Source: Phenylobacterium sp. | GTDB lineage: Bacteria; Pseudomonadota; Alphaproteobacteria; Caulobacterales; Caulobacteraceae | Length of the DNA: 64,000 bases | Direction: 5' to 3' | Assembly: GCF_004297125.1 (NCBI RefSeq) | Contig: NZ_SCVD01000034.1 | Span: 1 to 64,000 of the forward strand | Shown: positions 33,776 through 42,459 of the stretch, in pieces | How positions within the stretch are numbered: the first letter of the stretch is position 1 | Layout of the letters: each line of letters begins with the position of its first letter | Notes under the pieces: model-generated | The model's database searches: none | The model's input: the letters and a program-made list of their open reading frames with translations, nothing else | What the model was told of the DNA's origin: nothing | Program-made: the position numbers and the translations under genes

Positions 33776-33955
33776 AACTCCACGTTGCCAAGTAATCGTT
33801 TCGATAGAGCTACCGGACTACTTCTTTCCAGTTGCGAGGGCGTTTTCTGGCGCAGACCGCCTGGAGTCTCAAAGAGACGCGGTTCGTCGTACTGCTTAGG
33901 TCCCCTTCAGGCTCATCGACTGTTTCCGCGGCGCATCGCCTGTTGCGTTTTCACA
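33776..33955 (-). mobile_element. Right end of the island with candidate transposase-binding repeats
   Basis: Read from the junction on the minus strand, this starts TGTGAAAACGCAACAGGCGATG. Three further related segments follow: GCGGAAACAGTCGATGAGCC, CAGAAAACGCCCTCGCAAC and CGAAACGATTACTTGGCAAC. All share GAAA(A)C and either GATG or GCAAC. Several spaced binding sites behind a TGT terminus are typical of Tn7-like ends. The exact last base is uncertain by about 3 bp. Confidence 0.5.
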
Positions 33956-34797
33956 CCGCCGCCCGTGAGGGCCGCCATGCTGGCCGAGTGGTGCGGGGTG
34001 CGGAACGGGCGTGCGCGGCTGAGCTGGCCCCTGGCGATCAGGCCGGCCACCGAATGGATCATTGAGGTCTCGAGCAGCTCGCCCGGCGTCAGCGGCGGCA
34101 GCAGGCCGGGCAGGCGGGCCGCCATCATCGACTTGCCCGAGCCGGGCGGGCCGACGAAGCAGAGGTTGTGGCCGCCGGCCGCGGCGATCTCCAGGGCGCG
34201 CTTGGCGTTCTCCTGGCCCTTCACGTCGCGCAGGTCGGGGACCCGCTCGCCGTCCAGCATGTCGCCGGCCTGGGGCTGCGACAGGATCTGGGTCCCGCGG
34301 AAGTGGTTCACCAGGGCGATCAGCGACGGCGCCGCCAGCACCCGCGTCTCCCCCGCCCAGGCCGCCTCCGGGCCGCAGGCCTCGGGGCAGATCAGGCCCA
34401 GCCCCAACCCGCCCGCGGCGACGGCGGCCGGAAGCGCCCCGGCCACCGGGGTGATCCGCCCGTCCAACGCCAGCTCGCCGACGGCCGCCCAGCCCTCCAG
34501 CGCATCGGGCGGGATGATCCCCATCCCGGCCATGATCGCCAGCGCGATGGGCAGGTCGTAGTGGCTGCCTTCCTTGGGCAGGTCGGCGGGGGCCAGGTTG
34601 GCGATGATCCGCCGCGACGGCAGCGCCAGGCCCATCCCCTGGAAGGCGCCCCGCACGCGCTCCCGGCTTTCGGAAACCGCCTTGTCGCCCATGCCGACGA
34701 GGAAGAATTTCTGCTCGCCGCGGGTGAACTGGACCTGGACGTCGACGCGGACGGCCTCCACCCCCCGGAAGGCCAGGGTCACCACACGCGCCGACAT
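33956..34797 (-). pseudogene. comM: comM (yifB) 5' fragment, Mg-chelatase-like ATPase, interrupted by the island
   Basis: ComM is an AAA+ helicase that helps branch migration in natural transformation; intact proteins have about 510 aa. ATG 34797 follows AAGGGG. The frame is intact for about 281 residues: the Lon-protease-like N-terminal domain (SARVVTLAFRGVEAVRVDVQVQ), Walker A GPPGSGKS, and TPHHSASMAALTGGG. Immediately after this conserved GGG the sequence leaves the family and ends 13 codons later. Walker B, the zinc region and the C-terminal domain are missing. The gene is almost certainly inactive. Neighbour gshB continues the chromosomal order. Confidence 0.93.
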
Positions 34798-34932
34798 CCC
34801 CTCAACCCCTTGTGGCTCGTTCGAAGTTATCCACAACCGAGCATGGACCTCGGCTCAGATCAAGAACAAAAACCGAACTTAGGGGGAAAGTAAGACAGTT
34901 CCGTAACTTCCGGACGTCTTTTCGACAACATT

Positions 34933-35880
34933 CTAGGCCCCGGCCCGAAGCCCTTCAATCCGCTGCCACATCACGTCCGTGGCGTCGATTCCGGTGAAGC
35001 GCTTGAGCGCCACCGCGCCGGTCGGCGAGGTCACATTGATCTCGGTGAGCGACTCTCCGATGACGTCGATGCCCACGAAGATCAGGCCGCGGGCCTTCAG
35101 TTCGGGGCCGATCGCCGCGCAGATCTCGCGGTCGCGCGCCGACAGCTCCACGGGCTCGGGCAGGCCGCCCACGGCCATGTTCGAGCGGATCTGGCCCTTG
35201 GCGGGCACCCGGTTGATCGCGCCGACCGGCTCGCCGTCGACGATCAGGATGCGCTTGTCGCCCTTGGTCACCGACGGCAGGAACTTCTGGACGATCACCG
35301 GCTCGCGGCCAAGCTCGGCATGGATCTCCAGCAGGGCGTCCAGGTTGGGGTCGTCGACGAGGTGGCGGGTCACGCCCGAGCCGCCGCGGCCGTTGAGGGG
35401 CTTCAGGACCACGTCGCCATGCTTCGCCCGGAACTCGCGGATCGCCTCGCGGTCCCAGGTGATCAGCGTCGGCGGCTGCAGGTGGGGGAACTTGGTGACG
35501 AAGATCTTCTCGGGCGCGCTGCGCACCTCGGCGGGGTTGTTCACCACCAGGGTCTTCGGATGGATCGCCTCCAGGAAGAAGGTGGCGTCGATGTAGTGCA
35601 TGTCGAACGGCGGGTCCTGGCGCATCAGGACGACGTCGAAGTCCGACAGCTCGACCTTGCGGAGGTCGCCCAGCTGGGCGTGGTCCCCCTTCACCCGCTG
35701 GACGGCGACGTCGCGGCCGCGCGCGAAGACCCGGCCGTCTTCCAGGCTGAGGCTGTTGGTCAGGTAGACGAACAGGGAATGGCCCCGCGCCTGGGCGGTC
35801 TCCATCATCAGGAAGGTGGTGTCGGCCTCGATATTGATCCCCTCGATGGGATCCATCTGGACGGCGACCTTCAGGGACAT
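34933..35880 (-). CDS. gshB: Glutathione synthetase
   Basis: 315-aa ATP-grasp enzyme that joins gamma-glutamylcysteine and glycine. Family stretches are clear: KVAVQMDPIEGINIEADTTF, LMRQDPPFDMHYI, VLKPLNGRGGSGV (ATP loop), KRILIVDGEPVGAINRVPAKG and the C-terminal EINVTSPTG. ATG 35880 has GAGG 8 nt upstream; the longer frame to 35901 adds 7 doubtful residues. It follows the SGNH/RTX gene on the same strand and precedes comM, a usual order in this group. Confidence 0.95.
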   Translation of the reverse strand: MSLKVAVQMDPIEGINIEADTTFLMMETAQARGHSLFVYLTNSLSLEDGRVFARGRDVAVQRVKGDHAQLGDLRKVELSDFDVVLMRQDPPFDMHYIDATFFLEAIHPKTLVVNNPAEVRSAPEKIFVTKFPHLQPPTLITWDREAIREFRAKHGDVVLKPLNGRGGSGVTRHLVDDPNLDALLEIHAELGREPVIVQKFLPSVTKGDKRILIVDGEPVGAINRVPAKGQIRSNMAVGGLPEPVELSARDREICAAIGPELKARGLIFVGIDVIGESLTEINVTSPTGAVALKRFTGIDATDVMWQRIEGLRAGA

Positions 35881-35943
35881 GCGGGCGTTCCTCGGCATCA
35901 AGCTCAGCCGACATAGGGGGTCGGGGCGCGGAGCGCCAGCCGG

Positions 35944-37590
35944 CTACCGGTTCGCGATCCAACCCCGCGGCAGATCGGCCATGGCCACGCCCCGCAGGAT
36001 CAGCCGCGCGCCCTGGAACTCGACCACAGTGTCCGCGCCCACCTGGCGGGCGGCGTAGCCCGTGCCCCGGGTGACCTGGATTCGGTCGCCCTCGCCGGCG
36101 TTGAAATCCATGATCTGGTCCACGCCCGAGCCGACGGCGAAGCTGAAGGTGTCGCCGCCCTTGCCGCCGTGGAGGACATCGTCGTCCCGGCCTCCGGCGA
36201 TGAAGTCGTCGCCATCGCCGCCATAGACGACGTCGCGGCCCTGGCCCGCCGGCAGGGTGTCGTTGCCGGCTCCGCCGTTCAGCGTGTCGTCGCCCGGCCG
36301 ACCCTGGATGACGTCGGACCGGGGCGTGCCTTCGAGGAGGTCGTCGCCCGGCCCGCCCTCGATCAGCTTGCCCTTGCGCGGGCGCGGACCGGTGGACGGA
36401 TAGATGAGGTAACTCTTCCGGTTGGCGATGTTCTGCCGGATGCGAGCCTGCGCCTCGGGCGGCGCCGGCGGGCCGCCAGCCATGACGATCGGCAGGCTGC
36501 CCTCGACGACCTCGAGGGCCACGATGTCGGGTTGGAAGCGCGCGATGAGGTCGGGGCGCCACACGCCATCCTGGTTGTGCGCCGTGACGATGCGGCTGAA
36601 GTGCGCGTAGAGGAACGGCAGCAGCGCGTTCGAAAAGGAATCCACCGTCATCAGCAGGGTGGGCTTGCCGACCTGTCCCGTCTCGATCAGCCGCGGGCCG
36701 GTCCAGTCGAGCTTCGGGCTGAGATAGGTGATCCTCAGATTCTGTGGAGGCACGGTCTCCTCGACCATCGGATAGTCGACCTTCACGAAGCTCGCGACCC
36801 CCAGCATCCGCGCCAGGTCCCGGGGCGATCCGCCTTCGCCGGGCGCCGTGAGAGGCGAGAAGTCCTCTAGGCCGCGCGGCCCCTCGGCCAGCCCGCGGGC
36901 CTGGAGGTTTCGCATGAAGGCCGCGTAGCCGTGATAGGCGCCCAGGTCGGTCCAGTGGGTGTCGTGCCGGCTGTAGGTCTTGAGCCCCCAGCGGGCCTGC
37001 CGCGCGATCTCGGCGTACGGATAGACCACGTCCCCGGCGCCCGACAGCCGCGCGAGACGGCTCAGCCGGACCGCGGTGCGGTTCGGGTCCAGGTGAAACC
37101 AGCCGGGCGCGAATTCGGGATAGACGGTCTCCTTCAGGGGAGGCGCCAGCACGACGTAGGCGCGCCCTTCCGCCCGCAGGGCTTCCGTCCGGCCGGCAAG
37201 ACCCTCCAGCCAGGCCTGGGCGGCGGCGTCCGCCAGCGGCGGATCCCCGCGCCCGGCGCCCAGATGGGTGGAGTCGTCGTGGAACAGCCATCCGTCGCGC
37301 CCCACGATCACCCGGCTCGAGCCGCTGACCCCAAACTGCATGCGAAGCGCGTTCAGGGCGCCGATGAGCTGGATGCGCGGCGGAAAGTGGTCGGCCACCC
37401 AGGCGTCGGTCGCCTTGCGAAAGGCCGTCAGGTCGGCGGCGCTGCGGGGTGGTTCCGGCGGCGCGGCCAGGACCCGGTTCTCCTGGATGTCGGGCCGCCC
37501 CATGATCCGCGGCGCCACGAAGGCGCCGGCGATCACCGCGACCGCGGCGCCGATCAGCCGTCCCCAATGTCCGCGCCGGATGTCCGCCAT
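35944..37590 (-). CDS. AlgJ/AlgX-like SGNH acetyltransferase with C-terminal RTX repeats
   Basis: 548 aa. A membrane anchor (about 10-27) leads into an AlgJ/AlgX-type domain: Asp210-Thr-His212 (YSRHDTHWTD) and Ser318 (TVDSFSNALLP) look like its catalytic residues. Residues about 411-482 contain nonapeptide RTX repeats (GGPGDDLLEG, GRPGDDTLNGGAGNDTL, GGDGDDFIAGG, GGKGGDTFSF) that would bind calcium, then a short beta tail. Such a fusion is unusual. The start overlaps the stop of the MBOAT gene (TGATG), so both work together: MBOAT brings acetyl groups across the membrane and this protein places them on an exported polysaccharide. A much longer open frame covering both genes and beyond is not real. 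Confidence 0.85.
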   Translation of the reverse strand: MADIRRGHWGRLIGAAVAVIAGAFVAPRIMGRPDIQENRVLAAPPEPPRSAADLTAFRKATDAWVADHFPPRIQLIGALNALRMQFGVSGSSRVIVGRDGWLFHDDSTHLGAGRGDPPLADAAAQAWLEGLAGRTEALRAEGRAYVVLAPPLKETVYPEFAPGWFHLDPNRTAVRLSRLARLSGAGDVVYPYAEIARQARWGLKTYSRHDTHWTDLGAYHGYAAFMRNLQARGLAEGPRGLEDFSPLTAPGEGGSPRDLARMLGVASFVKVDYPMVEETVPPQNLRITYLSPKLDWTGPRLIETGQVGKPTLLMTVDSFSNALLPFLYAHFSRIVTAHNQDGVWRPDLIARFQPDIVALEVVEGSLPIVMAGGPPAPPEAQARIRQNIANRKSYLIYPSTGPRPRKGKLIEGGPGDDLLEGTPRSDVIQGRPGDDTLNGGAGNDTLPAGQGRDVVYGGDGDDFIAGGRDDDVLHGGKGGDTFSFAVGSGVDQIMDFNAGEGDRIQVTRGTGYAARQVGADTVVEFQGARLILRGVAMADLPRGWIANR

Positions 37591-39026
37591 CAGAACCGGA
37601 AGTACAGGAAGGGGTTGAGGGTCGAGCCCGCCAGGATGGCGACGCTCAGCACCAGGCCGGCGATCAGCGCCGGGGTGGCCAGGACGTGGACGCCCTGGGT
37701 GTCCAGCCGGAGCTCCAGCGTATGCGCGGGATCCAGCTTCGGGGCGCCGAGACGGTCCAGCAGCCACGGTAGGGTGGGAACCGCGAAGACCAGGCCCGCG
37801 GCGATGGCGGCCAGGGTCTCGGCGTTCAACAGGATCGTCGTGCCGACCGGCGGCGCGACGATCGCGGCGGGGTTCGCCATGACCGCCAGGTAGTCCAGCG
37901 CCTGTGGCAGGGTTTCGGCCCGGAACAGCACCCAGCCGACCAGCACGACCAGCAGGGCGTAGGCGTGACCGACGAACCGAGGGGCCGCCGCCAGCAGCCG
38001 CGACAGGCCGAAGCGTTCGATCAGCAGGAAGGCGCCGTGATAGAGGCCCCAGACGACGAAGGTCCACGCCGCCCCGTGCCAGACGCCGGTGAGCAGGAAG
38101 ACCACCAACAGGTTGCGCACCGTCTTGGCCGCGCCGGCCCGATTGCCGCCCAGCGGGATGTAGACGTAGTCGCGGAACCACGACGACAGCGAGATGTGCC
38201 AGCGCCGCCAGAACTCGGTAATCGAGCGGCTGGCGTAAGGGTGGTCGAAGTTCTTCGGGAAGGTGAAGCCCAGCATGAAGGCCAGGCCGATCGCCATATT
38301 CGAATAGCCGCAGAAGTCGAAATAGATCTGCAGGGCGTAGGCCAGGGCGCCCAGCCAGGCGGTGGCCGGATCCAGCGCCCCGCCCAGGCCGAACGCGTGG
38401 TCGGCCAGCGGGGCCACGCTGTTGGCGACCAGCACCTTCTGGCATAGGCCGACGATGAAATACTGGACACCCAGGCCGATGCGGCCGGTCTTGCGGCGGT
38501 CGGCGTGCAGCTCCTCGGCGATGTTGGCGAAGCGCACGATCGGCCCCGCGATCAGGTGCGGGAACATCAGGATGTAGGCGGCGAACCGGGTCAGGCTGGG
38601 CTCGACCTCCACGCGCCGCCAGTAGACGTCGGCCACGTAGCTGATCAGCTGGAAGGTGAAGAACGAGATGCCCAGCGGCAGGGTCAGGTTTAGCTCGGGA
38701 AGCGGCGCGCCGGGTATGAGGAGGTTCAGGTTGTGCGCGAGGAAGCCCGCGTACTTGAAGACGCCCAGCACCCCCAGGTCGAGGACGATCAGGCCGGTCA
38801 GGATGGCCCGCCGTCGCCCCTGGCCCCCGGCGGCGGCCAGCACGCGGGATCCCGCGTAGTTGGCCAGGATCAGGGCCGCCAGGAGGAAGATGTAGGGGCC
38901 TTCGCCCCAGACGTAGAAGGCCGCGCTGCCCGCCAGCAGCGCGGCCGTTCGCCAGCCGGACAGGTAGTAGCCGAGCAGGAAGACCGGCAGGAAGTAGAAG
39001 ATGAAGATGATCGAACTGAAGACCAT
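37590..39026 (-). CDS. MBOAT-family O-acyltransferase, AlgI-like
   Basis: 478 aa with about ten to twelve membrane helices. The MBOAT core is typical: FWRRWHISLSSWFRDYVYIPLGG and, further on, LLTGVWHGAAWTFVVWG with the catalytic His. It moves acetyl groups from the cytoplasm to the periplasm for polysaccharide O-acetylation, as AlgI does for alginate. ATG 39026. Its stop overlaps the start of the AlgJ-like/RTX gene. No alginate or other exopolysaccharide synthesis genes are seen in the window, so the target polymer is unknown. Confidence 0.92.
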   Translation of the reverse strand: MVFSSIIFIFYFLPVFLLGYYLSGWRTAALLAGSAAFYVWGEGPYIFLLAALILANYAGSRVLAAAGGQGRRRAILTGLIVLDLGVLGVFKYAGFLAHNLNLLIPGAPLPELNLTLPLGISFFTFQLISYVADVYWRRVEVEPSLTRFAAYILMFPHLIAGPIVRFANIAEELHADRRKTGRIGLGVQYFIVGLCQKVLVANSVAPLADHAFGLGGALDPATAWLGALAYALQIYFDFCGYSNMAIGLAFMLGFTFPKNFDHPYASRSITEFWRRWHISLSSWFRDYVYIPLGGNRAGAAKTVRNLLVVFLLTGVWHGAAWTFVVWGLYHGAFLLIERFGLSRLLAAAPRFVGHAYALLVVLVGWVLFRAETLPQALDYLAVMANPAAIVAPPVGTTILLNAETLAAIAAGLVFAVPTLPWLLDRLGAPKLDPAHTLELRLDTQGVHVLATPALIAGLVLSVAILAGSTLNPFLYFRF

Positions 39027-39116
39027 CTTCCGCCGCCGCGCGCTCCGCCCCTGATTCGCGCCGCCATCTGAGCGGCGAAGGCGCGGGTGCGCAACCCGCG
39101 CGTGTCCGGCTCGTCG

Positions 39117-39932
39117 TCAGTTCAGGCGCAATCTCACCCGCTCGCGCTGCGCCCGGGCGGCCAGGGCCGCGCCCCCGTCGAGAGCGGTGGCGCGCTGCAG
39201 GGCCTCCAGCGCGCCGGCCAGGGCGCCCTGGCCTTCGCGGGCGGCGGCGACGTCCAGCCAGGGCCGGTGGTCGGTGGGGTCCAGCAGGGCGCGGCGCATG
39301 GCGGCGCGCTCGGCGCGGGCGAAGTCGCCGTAGGCGGTGGCGTTGGCGTAGACGATGTTCTGCAGGCGCAGCAGGACGGCCCGGTCGCTCACCGGCGCCA
39401 TCAGCCGGTCCAGCCGGTCGGCGACGTTGGGGGTCAGGCCGGCGTGCAGCGCGCGCCGGGTCAGTTCGGAAGGCAGCACGACGCGGCCCTCGGAGAACGG
39501 GTCCAGGGCCAGTGGCCCCTCGTCGGTCTCGATCCGCAGCAGGAAGTGGCCGGGGAAGTCGACGCCCTGCAGAGTCAGGCCGCACTTGCGCGCCGCGTGC
39601 AGGTAGAAGAGGCCGACGGTGACGGCCAGGCCCTTGCGCCGGCCCGCGACGGAGATGACGTCGGCGTTGTCGGGGTCTTCCAGGGTGAAGAGGTCGCCGG
39701 ACAGGCCCAGGTCGCCGGCCATGGTCTCGGCGATGGCCTCCTCGGGACTTTCACGCTTCAGTCGCTCCGAGAGGCGCTCGACCGCGATGGCGGCGATCTC
39801 GCGCGCCGAGCCCGGGTCACGCGCCGGATCCTCATGGATCGCGCAGGCGATCGCGGCCTCCAGCAACGGGAAGTCGCCTTCGGGGAGGCTCCCCGCCTCC
39901 GACAGGATGCTTTCGGCCTCGTCGCGGTTCAT
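39117..39932 (-). CDS. SirB1-like transglutaminase/TPR protein
   Basis: 271 aa. The N-terminal SirB1-type domain (about 20-185) has the family strand KGLAVTVGLFYLHAARKCGL and GVDFPGHFLLRI. A C-terminal helical part resembles TPR repeats (DHRPWLDVAAAREGQGALAGALEALQRA). ATG 39932 with GAGGG just upstream. The role of these proteins is not established. It lies between yraN and the MBOAT gene; 8 bp separate it from the yraN stop. Confidence 0.85.
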   Translation of the reverse strand: MNRDEAESILSEAGSLPEGDFPLLEAAIACAIHEDPARDPGSAREIAAIAVERLSERLKRESPEEAIAETMAGDLGLSGDLFTLEDPDNADVISVAGRRKGLAVTVGLFYLHAARKCGLTLQGVDFPGHFLLRIETDEGPLALDPFSEGRVVLPSELTRRALHAGLTPNVADRLDRLMAPVSDRAVLLRLQNIVYANATAYGDFARAERAAMRRALLDPTDHRPWLDVAAAREGQGALAGALEALQRATALDGGAALAARAQRERVRLRLN

Positions 39933-39939
39933 CCGTCCC

Positions 39940-40311
39940 TCAACCGCCCTTCCAGGCGTCCGGAATATGCCTAGGAAGCCGCCCGGGCGCGAGAGCCAGC
40001 AGATCGAGCCGGACCACGCACCTCGAAAGGCCCGGCCGATTGGCTGCAAGCGCGGCGCCAGCCCGGCGCAGCCGGTCGCGCTGGTCGAAGGTGACGGTTT
40101 CCAGGGCGGCCTCCAGGCTGGACCGCCTCTTGACCTCGATCACCGCCAGCACCTCGCCGCGCTTGGCCAGCAGGTCGATCTCGGCCTGGGGCGTCTTCAG
40201 CCGGAAGCCCAGGATGCGGTAGCCCTTGGCCATCAGCCAGGCGGCGGCCCAGGCCTCGGCGCGCCGGCCGGAAAGCCGCGCCGCCGCGCCTCGGGCGGAC
40301 CGTGCGCTCAC
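39940..40311 (-). CDS. yraN: YraN/UPF0102 endonuclease-like protein
   Basis: 123 aa. The family resembles Holliday-junction resolvases: Glu-Ile-Asp in PQAEIDLLAKRGEVLAVIEVKRR gives the D-x-n-E-x-K type nuclease core, preceded by GRRAEAWAAAWLMAKGYRIL. Start GTG 40311 overlaps the rsmI stop (GTGA), so both are translated together. The rsmI-yraN pair is common across bacteria. Confidence 0.92.
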   Translation of the reverse strand: MSARSARGAAARLSGRRAEAWAAAWLMAKGYRILGFRLKTPQAEIDLLAKRGEVLAVIEVKRRSSLEAALETVTFDQRDRLRRAGAALAANRPGLSRCVVRLDLLALAPGRLPRHIPDAWKGG

Positions 40312-41189
40312 CGCCTCGGCTCCCCATCCTGCTTGAGCTCCATCGCCCGGCGGTAGAGGTCGCGGCGCGGCAGGCCCAGGGCCTTGGCCACCTCGGCGGC
40401 CGCATCGGCGGGCTTCAGCCGGCTGAGCGCGTCGGTGAGCGCGGCGTCGGCGTCGGCGGCGGTCGCCTCGGTCTCGCGGCCAGGCGCCACCAGGATCACG
40501 ATCTCGCCCTTGGGCGCGTCCAGCCTGGGGTCGGCGGCCAGGGTCGCGAGCGGCCCCCGGTAGAAGGTTTCGTACAGCTTGGTCAGCTCGCGGCAGACCA
40601 CCGCCTCGCGATCGCCCAGCACGGCGGCCATGTCGGCCAGGCTGTCGGCCAGCCGCGAGCCGCCCTCGAAAAACACCAGGGTGGCGCGCACGCCGGCGAA
40701 CTCGGCCAGGAAGGTGCGCCGCGCCGCGCTCTTCGGCGGCGGAAACCCCACGAACAGGAAGCGGTCGGTGGGCAGGCCGGCGGCGGACAGCCCGGCCAGG
40801 AGGGCGGAGGCGCCGGGGATCGGGAAGACCTTGTGCCCGGCCTCGGCGGCCTCGCGCACCAGCCGGTAGCCGGGGTCGGAGATCAGCGGCGTGCCCGCGT
40901 CGGACACGATCGCCACCCGCTGGCCCGCCGCCAGGGCCGCCAGCACCTTCGGCCGGACCCGTTCGGCGGCGTGCTCGTCGTGCCGCTCCATCCTGCCCTT
41001 GATCCCGAAGGCGGCGAGCAGCTTGCCCGACACGCGGGTGTCCTCCGCCAGGATGAGGTCGGCCTGGTTCAGCACGTCCAGCGCACGCAGGGTGATGTCG
41101 CGCAGATTGCCGATGGGCGTCGCCACCACATAAAGCCCCGGCGCCAGCGGGGCGTCGTCGAGTATGGGGATGGGCAGGTGGCGGGCCAT
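40308..41189 (-). CDS. rsmI: 16S rRNA (cytidine-1402 2'-O)-methyltransferase
   Basis: 293 aa from ATG 41189. The tetrapyrrole-methylase fold is obvious: GLYVVATPIGNLRDITLRAL, DLILAEDTRVSGKLL, VSDAGTPLISDPGY, and PGASALLAGLSAAGLPTDRF. It methylates the ribose of C1402 in the small-subunit rRNA. No good Shine-Dalgarno precedes ATG 41189; a TTG at 41249 would add 20 residues but these do not look like family sequence. The stop overlaps the yraN start. Confidence 0.94.
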   Translation of the reverse strand: MARHLPIPILDDAPLAPGLYVVATPIGNLRDITLRALDVLNQADLILAEDTRVSGKLLAAFGIKGRMERHDEHAAERVRPKVLAALAAGQRVAIVSDAGTPLISDPGYRLVREAAEAGHKVFPIPGASALLAGLSAAGLPTDRFLFVGFPPPKSAARRTFLAEFAGVRATLVFFEGGSRLADSLADMAAVLGDREAVVCRELTKLYETFYRGPLATLAADPRLDAPKGEIVILVAPGRETEATAADADAALTDALSRLKPADAAAEVAKALGLPRRDLYRRAMELKQDGEPRR

Positions 41190-41304
41190 GGGGGGAGGGT
41201 TCGCCGCTCCGGCGGGCAAAGGCAAGCGCAGCGACCATAGCGAGTGCAACAGCGGTCGAGCGGCTAAGGTTGCGCAGGCTGGCGGAGATCCACGTTTCGG
41301 CGCC

Positions 41305-42459
41305 CTAGGCGGTGGCCAGCTCCATCGTCAGCCGGTCCAGCACCCGCCGGCCTTCGCGCGTCGCCCGCAGGCGCTCCGGATCGTCGGCCACGAGGCCCAG
41401 CTCGATCATCCGGCGCACCGTCGGGTGGTCGGGCCGGAGCTCCAGCGCCGCCACGTCCTCGAACGGCGTCCCCTCGGCGATCCGCAGCCCGCTGAGCAGG
41501 CGCTCCTCGGCGGCCTCGACGGGGCTGAGCCGCTCCCGTTCCGAGAATCCCACGCCGGCCTCGGCCACCTGGCGGACGTAGTCGGCCGGGCGATCGGCGG
41601 CCTTGGTGGCCACGCGGGCGCCGTCGAGCGTCAGGCGGCCATGCGCGCCCGGCCCCGCGCCGACATAGTCCCAGCCCTTCCAGTAGACCAGGTTGTGGCG
41701 CGAGCGGGCGGCCTCGCCGCGGGCGTGGTTGGAAACCTCGTAGGCCTCGAAGCCCTGGGCCTCCAGCGTGGCCTGGGTGGTGTCGTAAAGCTCGGCGCCC
41801 AGGTCCTCGCCGGGGGGCTTGAAGGCGCCCCGGCGGACGGCGCGGTCGAAAGCGGTGCCCGCCTCGATGGTGAGCTGGTAGGGCGAGACGTGCTCCGCGC
41901 CGAGGTCGATGGCGGCCTCGAGCTCCCTGGCCCAGGCGGCCGGCGCCTGGCCGGGCAGGGCGTAGATCAGGTCCAGCGACAGGCGCGGGAAGGCCCGGCC
42001 CGCCGCCTCGGCCGCCCGCCGGCCCTCGGCGGCGTCGTGGTTGCGGCCCAGGAATCTCAGCGCCGCGTCGTCCAGCGCCTGCAGCCCTAGGGAGAGGCGG
42101 GTGACCCCGGCGTCGGCCAGGGCGGCGAACCGGCCGGCCTCCGCGTCGGTGGGATTGGCCTCCAGGCTGACTTCGAGGTCGGGCGCCGGCGTCCATAACC
42201 TGCGCGCCGCCGCCACGATCTGCGCCGCCCATTCCGGCTCCATCAGCGAGGGCGTGCCGCCGCCGAAGAACACCGAGACCAGGTCGCGCGACCCGGTCAG
42301 CGCCCGTTGCGCCTCCAGGTCGGCGACGATGGCGCGGGCCAGGCCGGCGGCCTCGGCGTCGCGGCCCCTGGCCTTGAAGACGTTGAAGTCGCAGTAGGGG
42401 CAGATCTTCGCGCAGTAGGGCCAGTGGACGTAGACGCCCAATGGGGGTGCGTCGGTCAA
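41305..42459 (-). CDS. hemW: HemW, radical-SAM haem chaperone
   Basis: 384 aa. The radical-SAM cluster motif CAKICPYC (CxxxCxxC) is near residue 16, followed by DFNVF and the FFGGGTPSL SAM loop. A HemN-type C-terminal domain completes it. HemW has lost coproporphyrinogen oxidase activity and delivers haem. The start is TTG 42459, which overlaps the rdgB stop (TTGA); no ATG lies before the cluster, and no good Shine-Dalgarno is seen, so translation depends on coupling to rdgB. Confidence 0.92.
   Translation of the reverse strand: MTDAPPLGVYVHWPYCAKICPYCDFNVFKARGRDAEAAGLARAIVADLEAQRALTGSRDLVSVFFGGGTPSLMEPEWAAQIVAAARRLWTPAPDLEVSLEANPTDAEAGRFAALADAGVTRLSLGLQALDDAALRFLGRNHDAAEGRRAAEAAGRAFPRLSLDLIYALPGQAPAAWARELEAAIDLGAEHVSPYQLTIEAGTAFDRAVRRGAFKPPGEDLGAELYDTTQATLEAQGFEAYEVSNHARGEAARSRHNLVYWKGWDYVGAGPGAHGRLTLDGARVATKAADRPADYVRQVAEAGVGFSERERLSPVEAAEERLLSGLRIAEGTPFEDVAALELRPDHPTVRRMIELGLVADDPERLRATREGRRVLDRLTMELATA

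Larger units (their letters stand above)
1..33955. mobile_element. Genomic island inserted in comM (right end in window, left end outside)
   Basis: The comM reading frame on the minus strand runs normally from 34,797 to 33,955 and then turns into unrelated sequence with a stop 13 codons later. Nothing in positions 1-33,955 encodes the missing ComM C-terminus, so the interrupting DNA continues past position 1. Everything to the left is accessory in character: transposition genes, a conjugation/defence operon, a toxin-antitoxin pair, catabolic genes and a broken regulator. It also looks less GC-biased at third codon positions than the right half. The junction reads CACA|CCGCC on the plus strand, which fits a TGT...ACA type of end. 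comM is the known insertion site of AbaR/Tn6022 islands in Acinetobacter. Whether the island is one transposon or several nested elements cannot be told from this window. Confidence 0.8.

Noticed and set aside
34837..34932. Hairpin between comM and gshB as gshB terminator
   Set aside because: The stem is imperfect and the T-run lies on the plus strand, where no gene needs it.
35944..39585. 1213-aa open frame on the minus strand
   Set aside because: Its N-terminal 650 residues are low-complexity Arg/Gly/Pro shadow of the MBOAT and SirB1-like genes; only the AlgJ-like part after 37,590 is real.
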